Source: Neobacillus sp. PS3-12
Lineage (GTDB): Bacteria > Bacillota > Bacilli > Bacillales > Cytobacillaceae
DNA length: 64,000 nt
NCBI RefSeq assembly: GCF_030915385.1
Contig: NZ_CP133268.1
Span: 248,001-312,000 of the forward strand
Reading direction: 5' to 3'
Shown here: positions 20,558 through 29,593 of the stretch, in pieces
Numbering within the stretch: the stretch's first letter is position 1
Layout: each line of letters opens with the position of its first letter
Translations under genes and position numbers: made by a program
Notes under the pieces: generated by a model
Told to the model about the DNA's origin: nothing
What the model saw: only the letters and a program-made list of their open reading frames with translations
Databases searched by the model: none

Positions 20558-21796
20558 TTAAGAAACACCAGTAAAGTTACCGTCTTCTGATTGAGGACTT
20601 TCTGCAGCTATTTTTTCATCTGAATCAGGTAAATAAATTTGGCGTAATACTTCCATTCCATCAAATAATAGCCATTCTTCTACAATTTTTTCATTTCTGA
20701 TTTTGTAATGATTAATTCCAAATATATCAATTGGTTTTCCACTTGGGGCCCCAAAATAACCTGTTCCCTCATGGATACCTTGCAATCTCCAACGAACTGC
20801 CACATCCCAGTCTTGATCTGAGTCTCTTTTGTTACAAGTAATTCGTTCGAGTACTAACTTTGCATTCGGTACAGAGGCAAACAAGCTAATAAACATTCCT
20901 TGAATTTCGTTAACACCTATTAAATCTCTGTTACAAATATAATGAACGACTGCTTTTACCTCATAGAATTTCTTCACATTGTTAAAAGAACGCCTCTCCC
21001 AAACCTTGTTAAAAAGTTCAAGCATAAATTCTCCAATTTCAAACTCATCTGACGTGGGGATAAAAGGTTTTGGCGGCAGTCCTGCCTCTGCGGTTTCTGG
21101 AAGTCCAAAGGTTATGGTAGGAGCAAGATGTTGAGTACTTTTCGCAGCCTTCTTGGCCACCTCAATTGGATCTAAACCGAGTTGTTGAACAAGATGATAC
21201 GTATCCATTACAAGCCATTCTTCGTAAATTTTATTCGCATTAATCAGGCAATCTGCTGTAGTCCGAAACATTACTTTCTTTCCAGTGGCAGGGCCATAGT
21301 AGCTATCTCCCGTGTTTGTGGCCACTGATTTTCCACGATGAGAAGTAAAGAAGCCATCTCGGTCATTCCCAGACCAAATGACACTCCAACCTAAACCTTT
21401 TCGATCAGGAAAAGCATGCAGAGTCTGAAGAGTACCTGAAATTACCTCATTTACTCCATGGCTGTTTATTAATCCCTTATGGACACTTACTCCTGTGCTA
21501 TAGGTATCATAAATCAACCCAATATCTTTTTCCTTCCAAATTTGGCGGGTTATTTTTACTATATAATCAACAATATTGTTATACTCTTCACTAAAACCTC
21601 TCATACTTTGCTTTTTTTGTTCACTAACACTGATATTGACATAATCATAATCATCCTTAGAATCAATTGGGTTCACTTCATTAGCGTTAGCATAAAAGAT
21701 TAAGTTCCCGTAGTTCTTCAATTTGGGTTGATTTTGTTTAGTTGCTTCTTTTGGATTAATCACATTAATTCCTTCTTTAGTCAATGTTTCTTCCAT
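20558..21796 (-). CDS. Tandem SnoaL-like (NTF2-fold) protein
   Basis: The 412-residue product has two SnoaL-like NTF2-fold halves (about 60-205 and 245-385). Each ends with a typical pattern: ANKIYEEWLVMDTYHLVQQLGL in part and NEKIVEEWLLFDGMEVLRQ in part. SnoaL-like proteins are aldol cyclases, hydratases or binding proteins. The Asp in the EEW-x-x-D motifs is kept in both halves. No secretion signal is seen. It sits between the ABC importer and the dehydrogenases, so it probably acts on an early intermediate. Confidence 0.75.
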   Translation of the reverse strand: MEETLTKEGINVINPKEATKQNQPKLKNYGNLIFYANANEVNPIDSKDDYDYVNISVSEQKKQSMRGFSEEYNNIVDYIVKITRQIWKEKDIGLIYDTYSTGVSVHKGLINSHGVNEVISGTLQTLHAFPDRKGLGWSVIWSGNDRDGFFTSHRGKSVATNTGDSYYGPATGKKVMFRTTADCLINANKIYEEWLVMDTYHLVQQLGLDPIEVAKKAAKSTQHLAPTITFGLPETAEAGLPPKPFIPTSDEFEIGEFMLELFNKVWERRSFNNVKKFYEVKAVVHYICNRDLIGVNEIQGMFISLFASVPNAKLVLERITCNKRDSDQDWDVAVRWRLQGIHEGTGYFGAPSGKPIDIFGINHYKIRNEKIVEEWLLFDGMEVLRQIYLPDSDEKIAAESPQSEDGNFTGVS

Positions 21797-21829
21797 TTTA
21801 AAAACCTTCCTTTATATTTGGATATGTTG

Positions 21830-22744
21830 CTATTTAACTCCACCTGAGGTCATTCCTAAAATAAATTGCTTTCTTACAATGATCATTAAAATAATAGTTG
21901 GCAAAACAAAGAGAATTCCTGCTGCTGACATCTGGTTCCATAAAACTCCTTTTTCACCATTGAAAAATTGTAGTGCTACAGGTAAAGTAACTGCATCTTG
22001 GTTCGTTAAAACTAACGCAAACATAAATTCATTCCAAATGGTTACAAAACAAAATACCGTTGCGGTAATGATTCCTGGTTTAACTAAAGGTAACAAGACA
22101 TGCCATATGACTTGAAATCTCCCAGCTCCATCTATGGTTGCTGCTTCTTCCATATCCGGTGGGATTCGATCAATAAACCCTTTTATTAGCCAAATTGCAT
22201 ATGGAATAGTTTGACCTAAATTTACAATAATCAGGGCGGTCGTTGTATCTAACAATCCCCAATTCCTGAACATGATAAAGTAAGGAATAACATTAACAAT
22301 CATAGGGATAAATTGAGTAGCTAAAATGGCAAACATAAATATTTGTTTCCCTGGTATTCGGAACCTAGAAAGACTATAGGATGCCAAAATACTGACTGGT
22401 ATCGTGATGAGTAACGTTACCGCGACTACTATAATACTATTTGAGTAATATTTTCCTACATTAAAAGCTGGGCTAAAAACCGTCTTAAAATTTGCTAAGG
22501 TAGGTTTAAAGAAAACACTTGTGGTGTAAACTTCATTTTCAGGCTTAAATGCTGTAATAACGATCCAAAAGATAGGCAGGAAAAAAACTAGAATAATAAT
22601 GAGGACTCCCAAACCTTCTAATATGGAAAAAGGAAGCCGAGCCCGTAATCTCTTCCGATTTTTTTCTAAAATTAATGTATTACTCATTAATTCCGAGCCT
22701 TTTTCATTTTTACTTAAATCCAATGCATTACTCATTAATTCCAA
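21830..22744 (-). CDS. Carbohydrate-type ABC transporter permease (MalG/UgpE-like)
   Basis: The 304-residue product has six membrane segments and the permease EAA loop: EEAATIDGAGRFQVIWHVLLP (ATPase contact, about 200). A TTG at 22744 follows AAAGGAG and overlaps the end of the upstream permease gene. The first 40 residues contain two near copies of MSNALDLSKNEKG-type sequence, so an ATG at 22687 could also be the start. It works with the other permease and the lipoprotein. No ATPase gene is present; such systems in Bacillus usually share MsmX-type ATPases. Confidence 0.88.
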   Translation of the reverse strand: MELMSNALDLSKNEKGSELMSNTLILEKNRKRLRARLPFSILEGLGVLIIILVFFLPIFWIVITAFKPENEVYTTSVFFKPTLANFKTVFSPAFNVGKYYSNSIIVVAVTLLITIPVSILASYSLSRFRIPGKQIFMFAILATQFIPMIVNVIPYFIMFRNWGLLDTTTALIIVNLGQTIPYAIWLIKGFIDRIPPDMEEAATIDGAGRFQVIWHVLLPLVKPGIITATVFCFVTIWNEFMFALVLTNQDAVTLPVALQFFNGEKGVLWNQMSAAGILFVLPTIILMIIVRKQFILGMTSGGVK

Positions 22745-23613
22745 TCATCTCCTTTAACAAGCTTTCTCATGTAAAGTGCAACAAAAACGATTGTAATCAA
22801 TGCTAAAATATATCCCAGTGCTGAAGCATATCCCATGTCAAAGTACTTGAAACCTGTCTTATAAATAAGGAAGTTCAATACTTCAGTTGAAGATCCTGGA
22901 CCACCTTGAGTAAGGGTAACAATTGGGTCAAATGCCTTTAGCGAAAACATCGTCATTAAGATAGCAGCAATTAGAATAATTGGTTTTAGCATAGGCAATG
23001 TAATATAAATGAGTGTCCGAAACCGAGATGCTCCATCAACTTGAGCAGCTTCAAATACTTCTTTTGGCATCCCCATTAACCCGCTAATAAACATTAGGCT
23101 TATAAAAGGAAGCCAAATCCAAACTACTACTGAAATTAATGCGATCATTGCAGTCTGGGGGGAACCTAACCAAACAGTCTTAGCAAGAGGTGGAATCAGA
23201 AAGCCAATGATTTTATCGAACAAACCGTAGTCTGAATTCAACATAAATCGCCATGAATATCCGATGAGTGCTGCACTCATCGCAAAAGGAATGATTAAAA
23301 TGGCCCTTAGATAGGCCAATATCCGTTTTTCTTTACTCAGCAATATCGCAACTACAATCCCAAAAGTAATCGTTAGGAAAACCGTGAATACGGTAAAAAT
23401 CAGTGTAATGAGAATACTATTCCAAAATTGCGAATCTGAAAAAGCCCGTAGATAATTTCCAAATCCAACAAATGAACCCATATCAGCAGAATTCTTTAAA
23501 TCCCAATTATGGAGACTGATCCAAAACGATCTTATAAGTGGATATATTGTCGTTGCTAACACTAGAAGAAACGCTGGTGCTAATAAACCATATTTAAAAA
23601 TCCTATTACTCAA
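22735..23613 (-). CDS. Carbohydrate-type ABC transporter permease (MalF/UgpA-like)
   Basis: The start is proposed at TTG 23613 (or 23616), because AAAGGGGG lies just upstream and the protein then begins LSNRIFKYGLLAPAF as the family does. An ATG at 23739 overlaps the upstream stop but has no ribosome site and would add an untypical 42-residue tail. The product has about 292 residues, six membrane segments and the EAA loop FEAAQVDGASRFRTLIYITLP. It pairs with the downstream permease, with a 10-nt overlap that suggests translational coupling. Confidence 0.88.
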   Translation of the reverse strand: MSNRIFKYGLLAPAFLLVLATTIYPLIRSFWISLHNWDLKNSADMGSFVGFGNYLRAFSDSQFWNSILITLIFTVFTVFLTITFGIVVAILLSKEKRILAYLRAILIIPFAMSAALIGYSWRFMLNSDYGLFDKIIGFLIPPLAKTVWLGSPQTAMIALISVVVWIWLPFISLMFISGLMGMPKEVFEAAQVDGASRFRTLIYITLPMLKPIILIAAILMTMFSLKAFDPIVTLTQGGPGSSTEVLNFLIYKTGFKYFDMGYASALGYILALITIVFVALYMRKLVKGDDWN

Positions 23614-23738
23614 CAAAAGATCCCCCTTTATAAGATTAGGAAATTGATAAACTTCTGATTTTATAACATTATTCCTATCTATTTTTAGAGGTTTAGAAGT
23701 TTTTAAAACCTCTAAACCTCTTACTAATAGAAATTTCA

Positions 23739-25094
23739 TTATTTTTTGTAGTATCCAGCTGCTTTCATAATTTGCTCAACTTGTTTTGCAGCCTCATTTA
23801 AAGTTGGTTCCACTGGCTGCCCTGTTGACATCTTTGAAATAGCCGAACTAATGGCATCAGAAACTTGAGGCCATTCCTTAATTAGTGGCAAATGCCGGCC
23901 GTTAGCAAAATTGTCTGCTGCTACATTGAAAAATCCTCCGGAAAGATCGTTTAGCTGTTTGTTTCTAAGATTAGTCATTTGTGTAACGACAAGGTTTTGA
24001 TCTTTAGCAGGAATTGTATTTTTTAGAGATTTTGTAGCAATATCGAGTTCCTCACTAGAGCTGGAAATCCACTTAAGAACTTCCCATGCTGCATCTTTAT
24101 TTTTTGAGTCCTTCATCATTGCCAATGGAAATGATGAGACGTTAGATGTGCTTTGTTTTCCTTCCCAACCAGGAACAGGTGCATACCCTACATTTCCAGC
24201 AACATCCTTTGCAGATTGCTCAGGATTATTGAATTCAGGGTACACCCACCACCATCCTAACCACATTGCTGCTTTACCCTGTTTGAAAAATGTTCTGGAA
24301 TCTTGTTCTCCAAAAGTAGTTGAACCCTGTGGCGCAACCTTATCTTTTACAAGAAGATCAATATAACGCTGAGTTGCCTCAACACCTTGCTTGTTATTAA
24401 AAATTGGTTTCATGTTTTTATCAAAGATGTCCCCGCCATTACTCCATAGATATGCAGTCCACATGTAAAGATTTTGGCCATTATTACCTGGAGCATAATA
24501 TGGGACGATTCCAGATATCCCTGTATCCTGAGTTATTTTTTTGCTGTCATCTTCTAACTGTGCCCATGTAGTAGGTGGAGTAATTTGTAATTTGTTAAAG
24601 ATATCTTTTCGATAAAATAACATTTGTACATGTGCTCTTACTGGCATGCTGATCAATTTTCCGTTATATTTTGATTCATCAAGAACGGCACCTGGCCATT
24701 CTTTTAAATCAATCTTATCTCGTTTTACATATTGATCGAGTGGTTGTAAAAACTGGGAAATGGATGGTCCCATTGTATCTAGGTACACGGTTAAATCATA
24801 TTCACCCCGATTTGAAATACCGTCTGTAGTAATGTTTTGCAGAAGATTTTCATAAGGTGTTTCAATAAATTTCACGTTAATTCCAGTTTTTTTTGTAAAA
24901 TCCTTCGCTCTATCTTTCCAAGCATTAAATTGCCCAACTCCACCCGCAGAAAGCAAGACGGTAACCGTCTTCCCCTTTAGTGATTCCTTACTAGGAGGAG
25001 TTTCACTACTAGTTGATTTACTACAACCAGCAATCGTAATGGATGCAATTAACATTAAGATAGCAATTAAGCGAAATCCATTTCTTTTTCTCAT
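23739..25094 (-). CDS. ABC transporter substrate-binding lipoprotein (sugar family 1)
   Basis: The 451-residue product begins with a lipoprotein signal: MRKRN, a hydrophobic core and the lipobox ITIAGC (Cys 24). The mature part is a family-1 solute-binding protein (WTAYLWSNGGDIFD, then GKAAMWLGWWWVYP, then VSSFPLAMMKDSKNKDAAWE). It is anchored outside the membrane and delivers substrate to the two permeases. Two copies of the 16-bp operator lie 176-264 bp upstream, so it heads the importer operon and is probably repressed or CcpA-controlled there. Confidence 0.92.
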   Translation of the reverse strand: MRKRNGFRLIAILMLIASITIAGCSKSTSSETPPSKESLKGKTVTVLLSAGGVGQFNAWKDRAKDFTKKTGINVKFIETPYENLLQNITTDGISNRGEYDLTVYLDTMGPSISQFLQPLDQYVKRDKIDLKEWPGAVLDESKYNGKLISMPVRAHVQMLFYRKDIFNKLQITPPTTWAQLEDDSKKITQDTGISGIVPYYAPGNNGQNLYMWTAYLWSNGGDIFDKNMKPIFNNKQGVEATQRYIDLLVKDKVAPQGSTTFGEQDSRTFFKQGKAAMWLGWWWVYPEFNNPEQSAKDVAGNVGYAPVPGWEGKQSTSNVSSFPLAMMKDSKNKDAAWEVLKWISSSSEELDIATKSLKNTIPAKDQNLVVTQMTNLRNKQLNDLSGGFFNVAADNFANGRHLPLIKEWPQVSDAISSAISKMSTGQPVEPTLNEAAKQVEQIMKAAGYYKK

Positions 25095-25269
25095 TTGAAC
25101 GTTCCTTTCTTTTTAAGAATAGAATTTTTAGTGAACCCTTCCTAAAACTCTAGCGATTTATTTGATTAATCATATTTTGCTTAATGATTATACTTAAAAT
25201 AAGAATTAATCATTTATTTGATTAGCATTACTGGTTATTTGACTAATCCATATACATTTTCTTTCATTC

Positions 25270-25285
25270 TTGAATACGCATTCAA
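25270..25285. promoter_or_regulatory. Putative LacI-type operator O1
   Basis: TTGAATACGCATTCAA, a near-perfect palindrome with central CG, upstream of the binding-protein gene. It also fits the CcpA cre consensus with one mismatch. Confidence 0.65.
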
Positions 25286-25342
25286 CTTGCATTAATTTTT
25301 CTTATTGCGTCCCAATTCCAGGATGGATCTACCATGATTTTT

Positions 25343-25358
25343 TTGAATACGCATTCAA
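25343..25358. promoter_or_regulatory. Putative LacI-type operator O2
   Basis: An identical 16-mer, TTGAATACGCATTCAA, 73 bp (about seven helical turns) from O1. This spacing would suit looping or cooperative binding. Confidence 0.65.
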
Positions 25359-25424
25359 TTTGTTCATTTTTTCTTCTTAAACAACAAAACGAAATTCATA
25401 TTCATTAGATATTCCTATTTCATC

Positions 25425-26797
25425 CTAACTCATTACCATTCCTGATCTCTTATTATAGAATTCTAATAAGAAAGTTTGTTCATATGAAAATGCAGTCTTT
25501 ATTAAGAGGTCCTCTCTATTGTGGTTTGCGATTAATTGTAAACCTATAGGAATAGATTCATTAAGTAAGCCGCAAGGTAATGATAGTGCTGGATGACCTG
25601 TTATATTAAATAAACAAGTGAACCGAATTAAACATTCCTCGACTGATTCCATCTCTCCACCTAATATGAACTCATCTTGATCTATGTCTGGTGGAACTGC
25701 AGGTATTGTTGGTGTAACAAGAATATCGACAATCTCAAAGAGACGCGTTATTTCGCTATTCATTTGTACGCACTTATTTAACCCTTCCATGTAGGCGTGG
25801 GCAGAAAACGATTTACTTTTATCAAATGTTTTTTGAGCCTCTGCACTATATTGATCTAACGATGATTTAATTAATTCACGATGGACATATCCAACCTCTG
25901 AAGTAGCTATTACATGTGCGACATCTCGAGGGTCTTCAACAATAGGGATGTCAATTTCTATAAGAATTGCTCCCAATCCCTCTAATTTTCTAAAAGTTTC
26001 TTTGTAGAAGTTCTTAACATGAACATCTAACCGTTCATTAAAGTACTGCTTCGGCACTCCTACTCTCATTCCTCTTATGTCACGAATACAATTTTTTTCG
26101 AAGGGTTTCTTGGTAATCGCTTCCATTATCAATGCTAAATCCTCAACATTTCGAGCAATTGGACCAATATGATCAAGTGAATTAGATAGGAGAATTCCTT
26201 TTTTATTAATCAGATCATATGTTGGTTTCAATCCAACAACACCACAACACGAAGAAGGGACTCGAATGGATCCCGCTGTATCTGTACCGATGGATCCCAT
26301 ACAAAGATCAGCTGCAACTGAAACTGCTGATCCGCCACTAGAACCGCCAGCGGTAACACCAGCATTCCAAGGATTTTTTATGTCTCCAAAATAGGAATTT
26401 TTCGAGGTTATTCCAAATCCAAATTCAAACATATTTGTTTTCCCAATATTTATGGCACCTTCATCATGCAGCTTTTTGACAACATCTGCATTACTTTCAG
26501 GAATTCGATTTTTATGAATGGGTGAGCCACTAGTAGTTAATATCCCTTTTGTATCAATGCTGTCTTTAAAGGAGATTGGGATTCCCTCAAGGATACCTAT
26601 GTCCTCACCTGCCAATATTTTCTTTTCAGACCTAACTGCTTGTTGAAAACCCTTTTCTTCATTAATTGTTATAAAAGCGTTTAAATTTGGGTCATGAGTT
26701 TTTATTTTTTTTACATATTCTTCGAAAATCTCCACCAGAGAAATTCTTTAACTTTATATCCATTGATGACTTCTCTAATGGACTTGGTCAATGTCAT
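25425..26797 (-). pseudogene. Amidase-signature enzyme, N-terminal frameshift
   Basis: The main frame (26735-25425) is an amidase-signature enzyme: catalytic Lys in PISFKDSIDTKG, the GGSSGGSAVSVAADL segment and TDTAGSIRVPSSCCG. It lacks the usual first helix. A strong ribosome site AAGGGGG and an ATG at 26797 give MTLTKSIREVINGYKVKE in another frame, exactly the missing start. One extra T near 26743-26750 would join them into 457 residues, the normal length. So this is one gene with a one-base loss (real or sequencing), or else a shorter protein starting at a GTG. It probably hydrolyses an amide entering the island's pathway. Confidence 0.8.
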
Positions 26798-26958
26798 GCT
26801 GGTCCCCCTTCAAAAAAACGATTGTTTCTCATTTTTAAGAGAATCAATCTTCTTTCAGCCCATTTACTTTTTCGATTCCATGCCAACTTAATTAATGATC
26901 AATTCATAAAACCTCCTTTTATTTTTCAATAAATAGGATAAAATATCACTTGATTAAA

Positions 26959-26974
26959 TTGAATACGCATTCAT
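26959..26974. promoter_or_regulatory. Putative LacI-type operator upstream of amidase
   Basis: TTGAATACGCATTCAT, one base from O1/O2, 162 bp before the amidase start. It extends the likely regulon to the amidase. Confidence 0.6.
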
Positions 26975-27235
26975 AAATTTTCAAAAATGGCCTTTTGTAA
27001 AAAGGATCAATGAACCAAATCAAAAATACATAACCACTAGTTATGAAATATGTATTCTTTATATTCACTATCATAAACATATAAACTTTGAACGTCAATA
27101 CAAAATATTCAAAAAATTTTTAATATTCTCTTTTTACTATTGGGATTTAAATAAGTATGTTAAAGCGACATAAGGTTGCTTTTCAGATTTAATGCCTGGT
27201 TCTCCGATAATTTAAGCATTTTCTTTCATTTTGTT
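26975..27235. other. AT-rich gap, nothing recognised
   Basis: About 260 bp of AT-rich DNA between the amidase operator and the next terminator. No gene or RNA was recognised. Confidence 0.4.
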
Positions 27236-27263
27236 AAAAAAAAAGACCTAAAGGTCTTTTTTT
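27236..27263 (-). terminator. Terminator of VUT-family gene
   Basis: AAAAAGACC / GGTCTTTTT with a 4-nt loop, 5 bp past the stop. It is symmetric, so it could work both ways. Confidence 0.8.
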
Positions 27264-27267
27264 AAAA

Positions 27268-27804
27268 TTAATTAACGATTATGTTTTCCTTCTTCATTAT
27301 TACCTGATGAAGAACCATAGCCCCAATTGCTTGTATTGCCGTTTTGACTATTATTTGCCCTAAAATAGCCATTGGAACTGCTGCCCATGGCAAAATATTA
27401 GATCCTAATGGACTCAATCCAATAATGACGAAAACCACTGAATCAAAAAAACCACCAACGATTCCACTATAGAATACCTTCCATACCATCGGCAATCTTA
27501 ATCGAGTATAGATCTCTGTGTCACTCGTTTCTGATAGTGCAAAGGAAACTGCCGATGCAGCAACAATTGATAAGGTATCACCGTGCAAATATGATACGAG
27601 AGCAGACAAAACTAATGCAAGTCCAATATAAATATATGTTTTTACGCGTCCGTGTTTGTTCTGTACCAAATCTCGTAAAATAAAAGTTGCCCCAATTAAG
27701 AAAGTACCCATTGGAACAATGAAAATGCCAAGTTGTAACGGGGCACATGCTGCAGTTACTACGTTGGCAGCAATAATCGCTACTAAGTAAAATAATATTC
27801 TCAA
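27268..27804 (-). CDS. VUT-family transporter (queuosine-precursor transporter-like)
   Basis: The 178-residue product has five or six membrane segments. FILRDLVQNKHGR and the ending GGFFDSVVFVIIG are typical of the vitamin-uptake-transporter (YhhQ/VUT) family. Members import queuine-type precursors for tRNA modification, or other small heterocycles. No queuosine genes are adjacent. The start is TTG or ATG near 27804 with a GGGGTGATT site. Confidence 0.75.
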   Translation of the reverse strand: MRILFYLVAIIAANVVTAACAPLQLGIFIVPMGTFLIGATFILRDLVQNKHGRVKTYIYIGLALVLSALVSYLHGDTLSIVAASAVSFALSETSDTEIYTRLRLPMVWKVFYSGIVGGFFDSVVFVIIGLSPLGSNILPWAAVPMAILGQIIVKTAIQAIGAMVLHQVIMKKENIIVN

Positions 27805-28190
27805 TTAATCACCCCATTATACTAAACTATCTCTAAAAATTAAGAACATACGTTTTGATAACGATTTTAAACTTATAATGACCTTATAAATATAACCGTG
27901 AAGGTTCTTACATTTGCCCTCATAATTATGCAAATGGTAGGCAGCGTCAAACGTAAATTCCCTACTTACTATATCTCTTTTAAAAGATGTTTTAATTGAT
28001 TACGATCAATATCTTCATCTAATTTTTGGAGTATGTCTACGATGCGAAAACTATACCTATCCTATAACTCCTTTCGTCTTTTTAAATAATGATCCAGTCC
28101 TCTTTTTCTCAACTTTCATGAAGGGCATTTATCGCAGCTATCTGCAATGATGCCTCTATAACACGGTAATGTTTTTTCCCGTACAAAATC
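27805..28190. other. Leader-like region and small gene remnant
   Basis: On the minus strand before the VUT gene, arms CATTTGC and GCAAATG (27919-27944) flank a 12-nt loop, followed by AACC/GGTT arms, so the leader could fold. It does not match the preQ1 riboswitch forms I know. Further right, a minus frame at about 27977-28063 ends ILQKLDEDIDRNQLKHLLKE then stop, without a start: a probable gene remnant. Confidence 0.3.
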
Positions 28191-28191
28191 T

Positions 28192-28235
28192 AATCCAAAA
28201 AAATACGCCCCATCCCCGAAAGGGTGGAGCTAACT
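28192..28235 (-). terminator. Terminator of coiled-coil protein gene
   Basis: On the minus strand an imperfect CCACCC / GGGGATGG hairpin is followed by TATTTTTTT, 15 bp past the stop codon. Confidence 0.6.
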
Positions 28236-28250
28236 TTTAAGGTGTTGCTG

Positions 28251-28835
28251 TTACTGAAAATCTAAATCGATGATAAACTCCTCGAAGGGCGATGATATCG
28301 AAAGCAGCTTTTGCAGGGTTTTGATGTCCTTTTCGTCTTTCCCTTCAATCTCCAGGAAAAGGAGCTCTCCGCGAATTTCCAAGGTTATTCTACGATCTGG
28401 GAACAGATCCTGTGCCTCTATTACAGCAGTATTAACAAGGTTCCTAAGTTCCTTATTTTTTGGATTCGATAGATGCTCTGTAACCTTTTGGTCGGTTGTA
28501 ATTCCAGAGAGTCCATCATCCTTTTGAATGTCCTCTTCGACTGTCGTGCTGATTTGCTCCATGGTTTGCAGGTCTTCCTCATACTGTTTTTCAGTATCTT
28601 CTGCCAACGGGGTTCTGGAATAACGTTCAAAGCGTGTCTGAATCTTAACATCGCTTTCTTCAATCGGCGTATCCGTTTCTATCGAAGGCGACAAATCTTT
28701 GATGATGGACCTTCGAAGGCTATCTATTTGATCTTCTAAGTGCTCTTGACCTGTTTTAAATGCTCCTTCTAATTGTTGTTGCCTCATTTTAAGTTCTTTA
28801 AGTTCGTTCAATATCTGCTCTAATATTTTTTCCAT
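28251..28835 (-). CDS. Hypothetical protein with N-terminal coiled coil
   Basis: The 194-residue acidic product has an N-terminal heptad coiled coil (about 1-45; LEQILNELKELKMRQQQLE), a disordered middle, and a C-terminal alpha/beta part (about 130-194; RRITLEIRGELLFLEIEG). There is no signal or membrane segment. GGAGGG precedes the ATG. Family not recognised. Confidence 0.6.
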   Translation of the reverse strand: MEKILEQILNELKELKMRQQQLEGAFKTGQEHLEDQIDSLRRSIIKDLSPSIETDTPIEESDVKIQTRFERYSRTPLAEDTEKQYEEDLQTMEQISTTVEEDIQKDDGLSGITTDQKVTEHLSNPKNKELRNLVNTAVIEAQDLFPDRRITLEIRGELLFLEIEGKDEKDIKTLQKLLSISSPFEEFIIDLDFQ

Positions 28836-28951
28836 GTTGCCCTCCTACTACAAAGGCCCTTCACGCCTCGTTTCATTTTGGATTTTACCTTTATTCCAAA
28901 ATGTTTACAAACAATTAGCTGGTTTTTTTCGTTCCACTTCACAGGGAAAAA

Positions 28952-29536
28952 CTACCCTAATCTATTTTTCTTAGGTAAATACCCCCACACCAATATCCCG
29001 ATAATCACGATATAGACAGGATATATCCAAACGGAAGGCACAGGGAACAACTCTGCAATAACTTCCCCTTTAATCTGTGCGTTCGTAAACGGTCCGAAAT
29101 AACGGCTGTCCTCGCTAATGTTCCGATTATCCCCCATCACAAACACATGCCCTTTTGGAACAGTATAAGGCTGTTGCACTAAATTATACGAAGTATTAAA
29201 CGGGTAGGTGTCCGTCATTTTTTCATTAATATAAGGTTCATCGACCACTTTTCCATTACGATATAATTGTCCATTCTTAATCTGTAATGTATCACCAGGC
29301 AGCCCTACAACTCTTTTAATGATGTTCATTGATCCTGCATCAACGATAACAACCTGATTATAAGTGGGAGGATGAAACACATTCGTTATATGTTCCCTCA
29401 ACACTACTTCATGGTTATGAAAATTAGGCAGCATTGAATTTCCTTCCACAATATTTGTACCAATCGCCCATCGCAGCACGATAACGATCGGTATTAAAAT
29501 CATAATAAAGTATATCCACTCTTTAATTTTTTTCAA
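28952..29536 (-). CDS. lepB: Type I signal peptidase (SipS-like)
   Basis: The start is proposed at TTG 29536 (MKKIKEWIYFIMILIP), since AGAGGT lies 6 nt upstream and the length becomes 194, close to SipS; a longer frame from 29593 is possible. It has one N-terminal membrane anchor, the catalytic serine in GNSMLPNF, the catalytic lysine in IIKRVVGLPGD, and GDNRNISEDSRYFG. A second C-terminal hydrophobic segment (PVYIVIIGILVWGYLP) is an addition not found in the shortest Bacillus Sip proteins. It removes signal peptides from exported proteins at the outer membrane face. Confidence 0.92.
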   Translation of the reverse strand: MKKIKEWIYFIMILIPIVIVLRWAIGTNIVEGNSMLPNFHNHEVVLREHITNVFHPPTYNQVVIVDAGSMNIIKRVVGLPGDTLQIKNGQLYRNGKVVDEPYINEKMTDTYPFNTSYNLVQQPYTVPKGHVFVMGDNRNISEDSRYFGPFTNAQIKGEVIAELFPVPSVWIYPVYIVIIGILVWGYLPKKNRLG

Positions 29537-29593
29537 AAATAGACCTCTTCTCTCGTAGTAATTTTCCAGTATTTTTACCCTTTTGTCGGGCAT

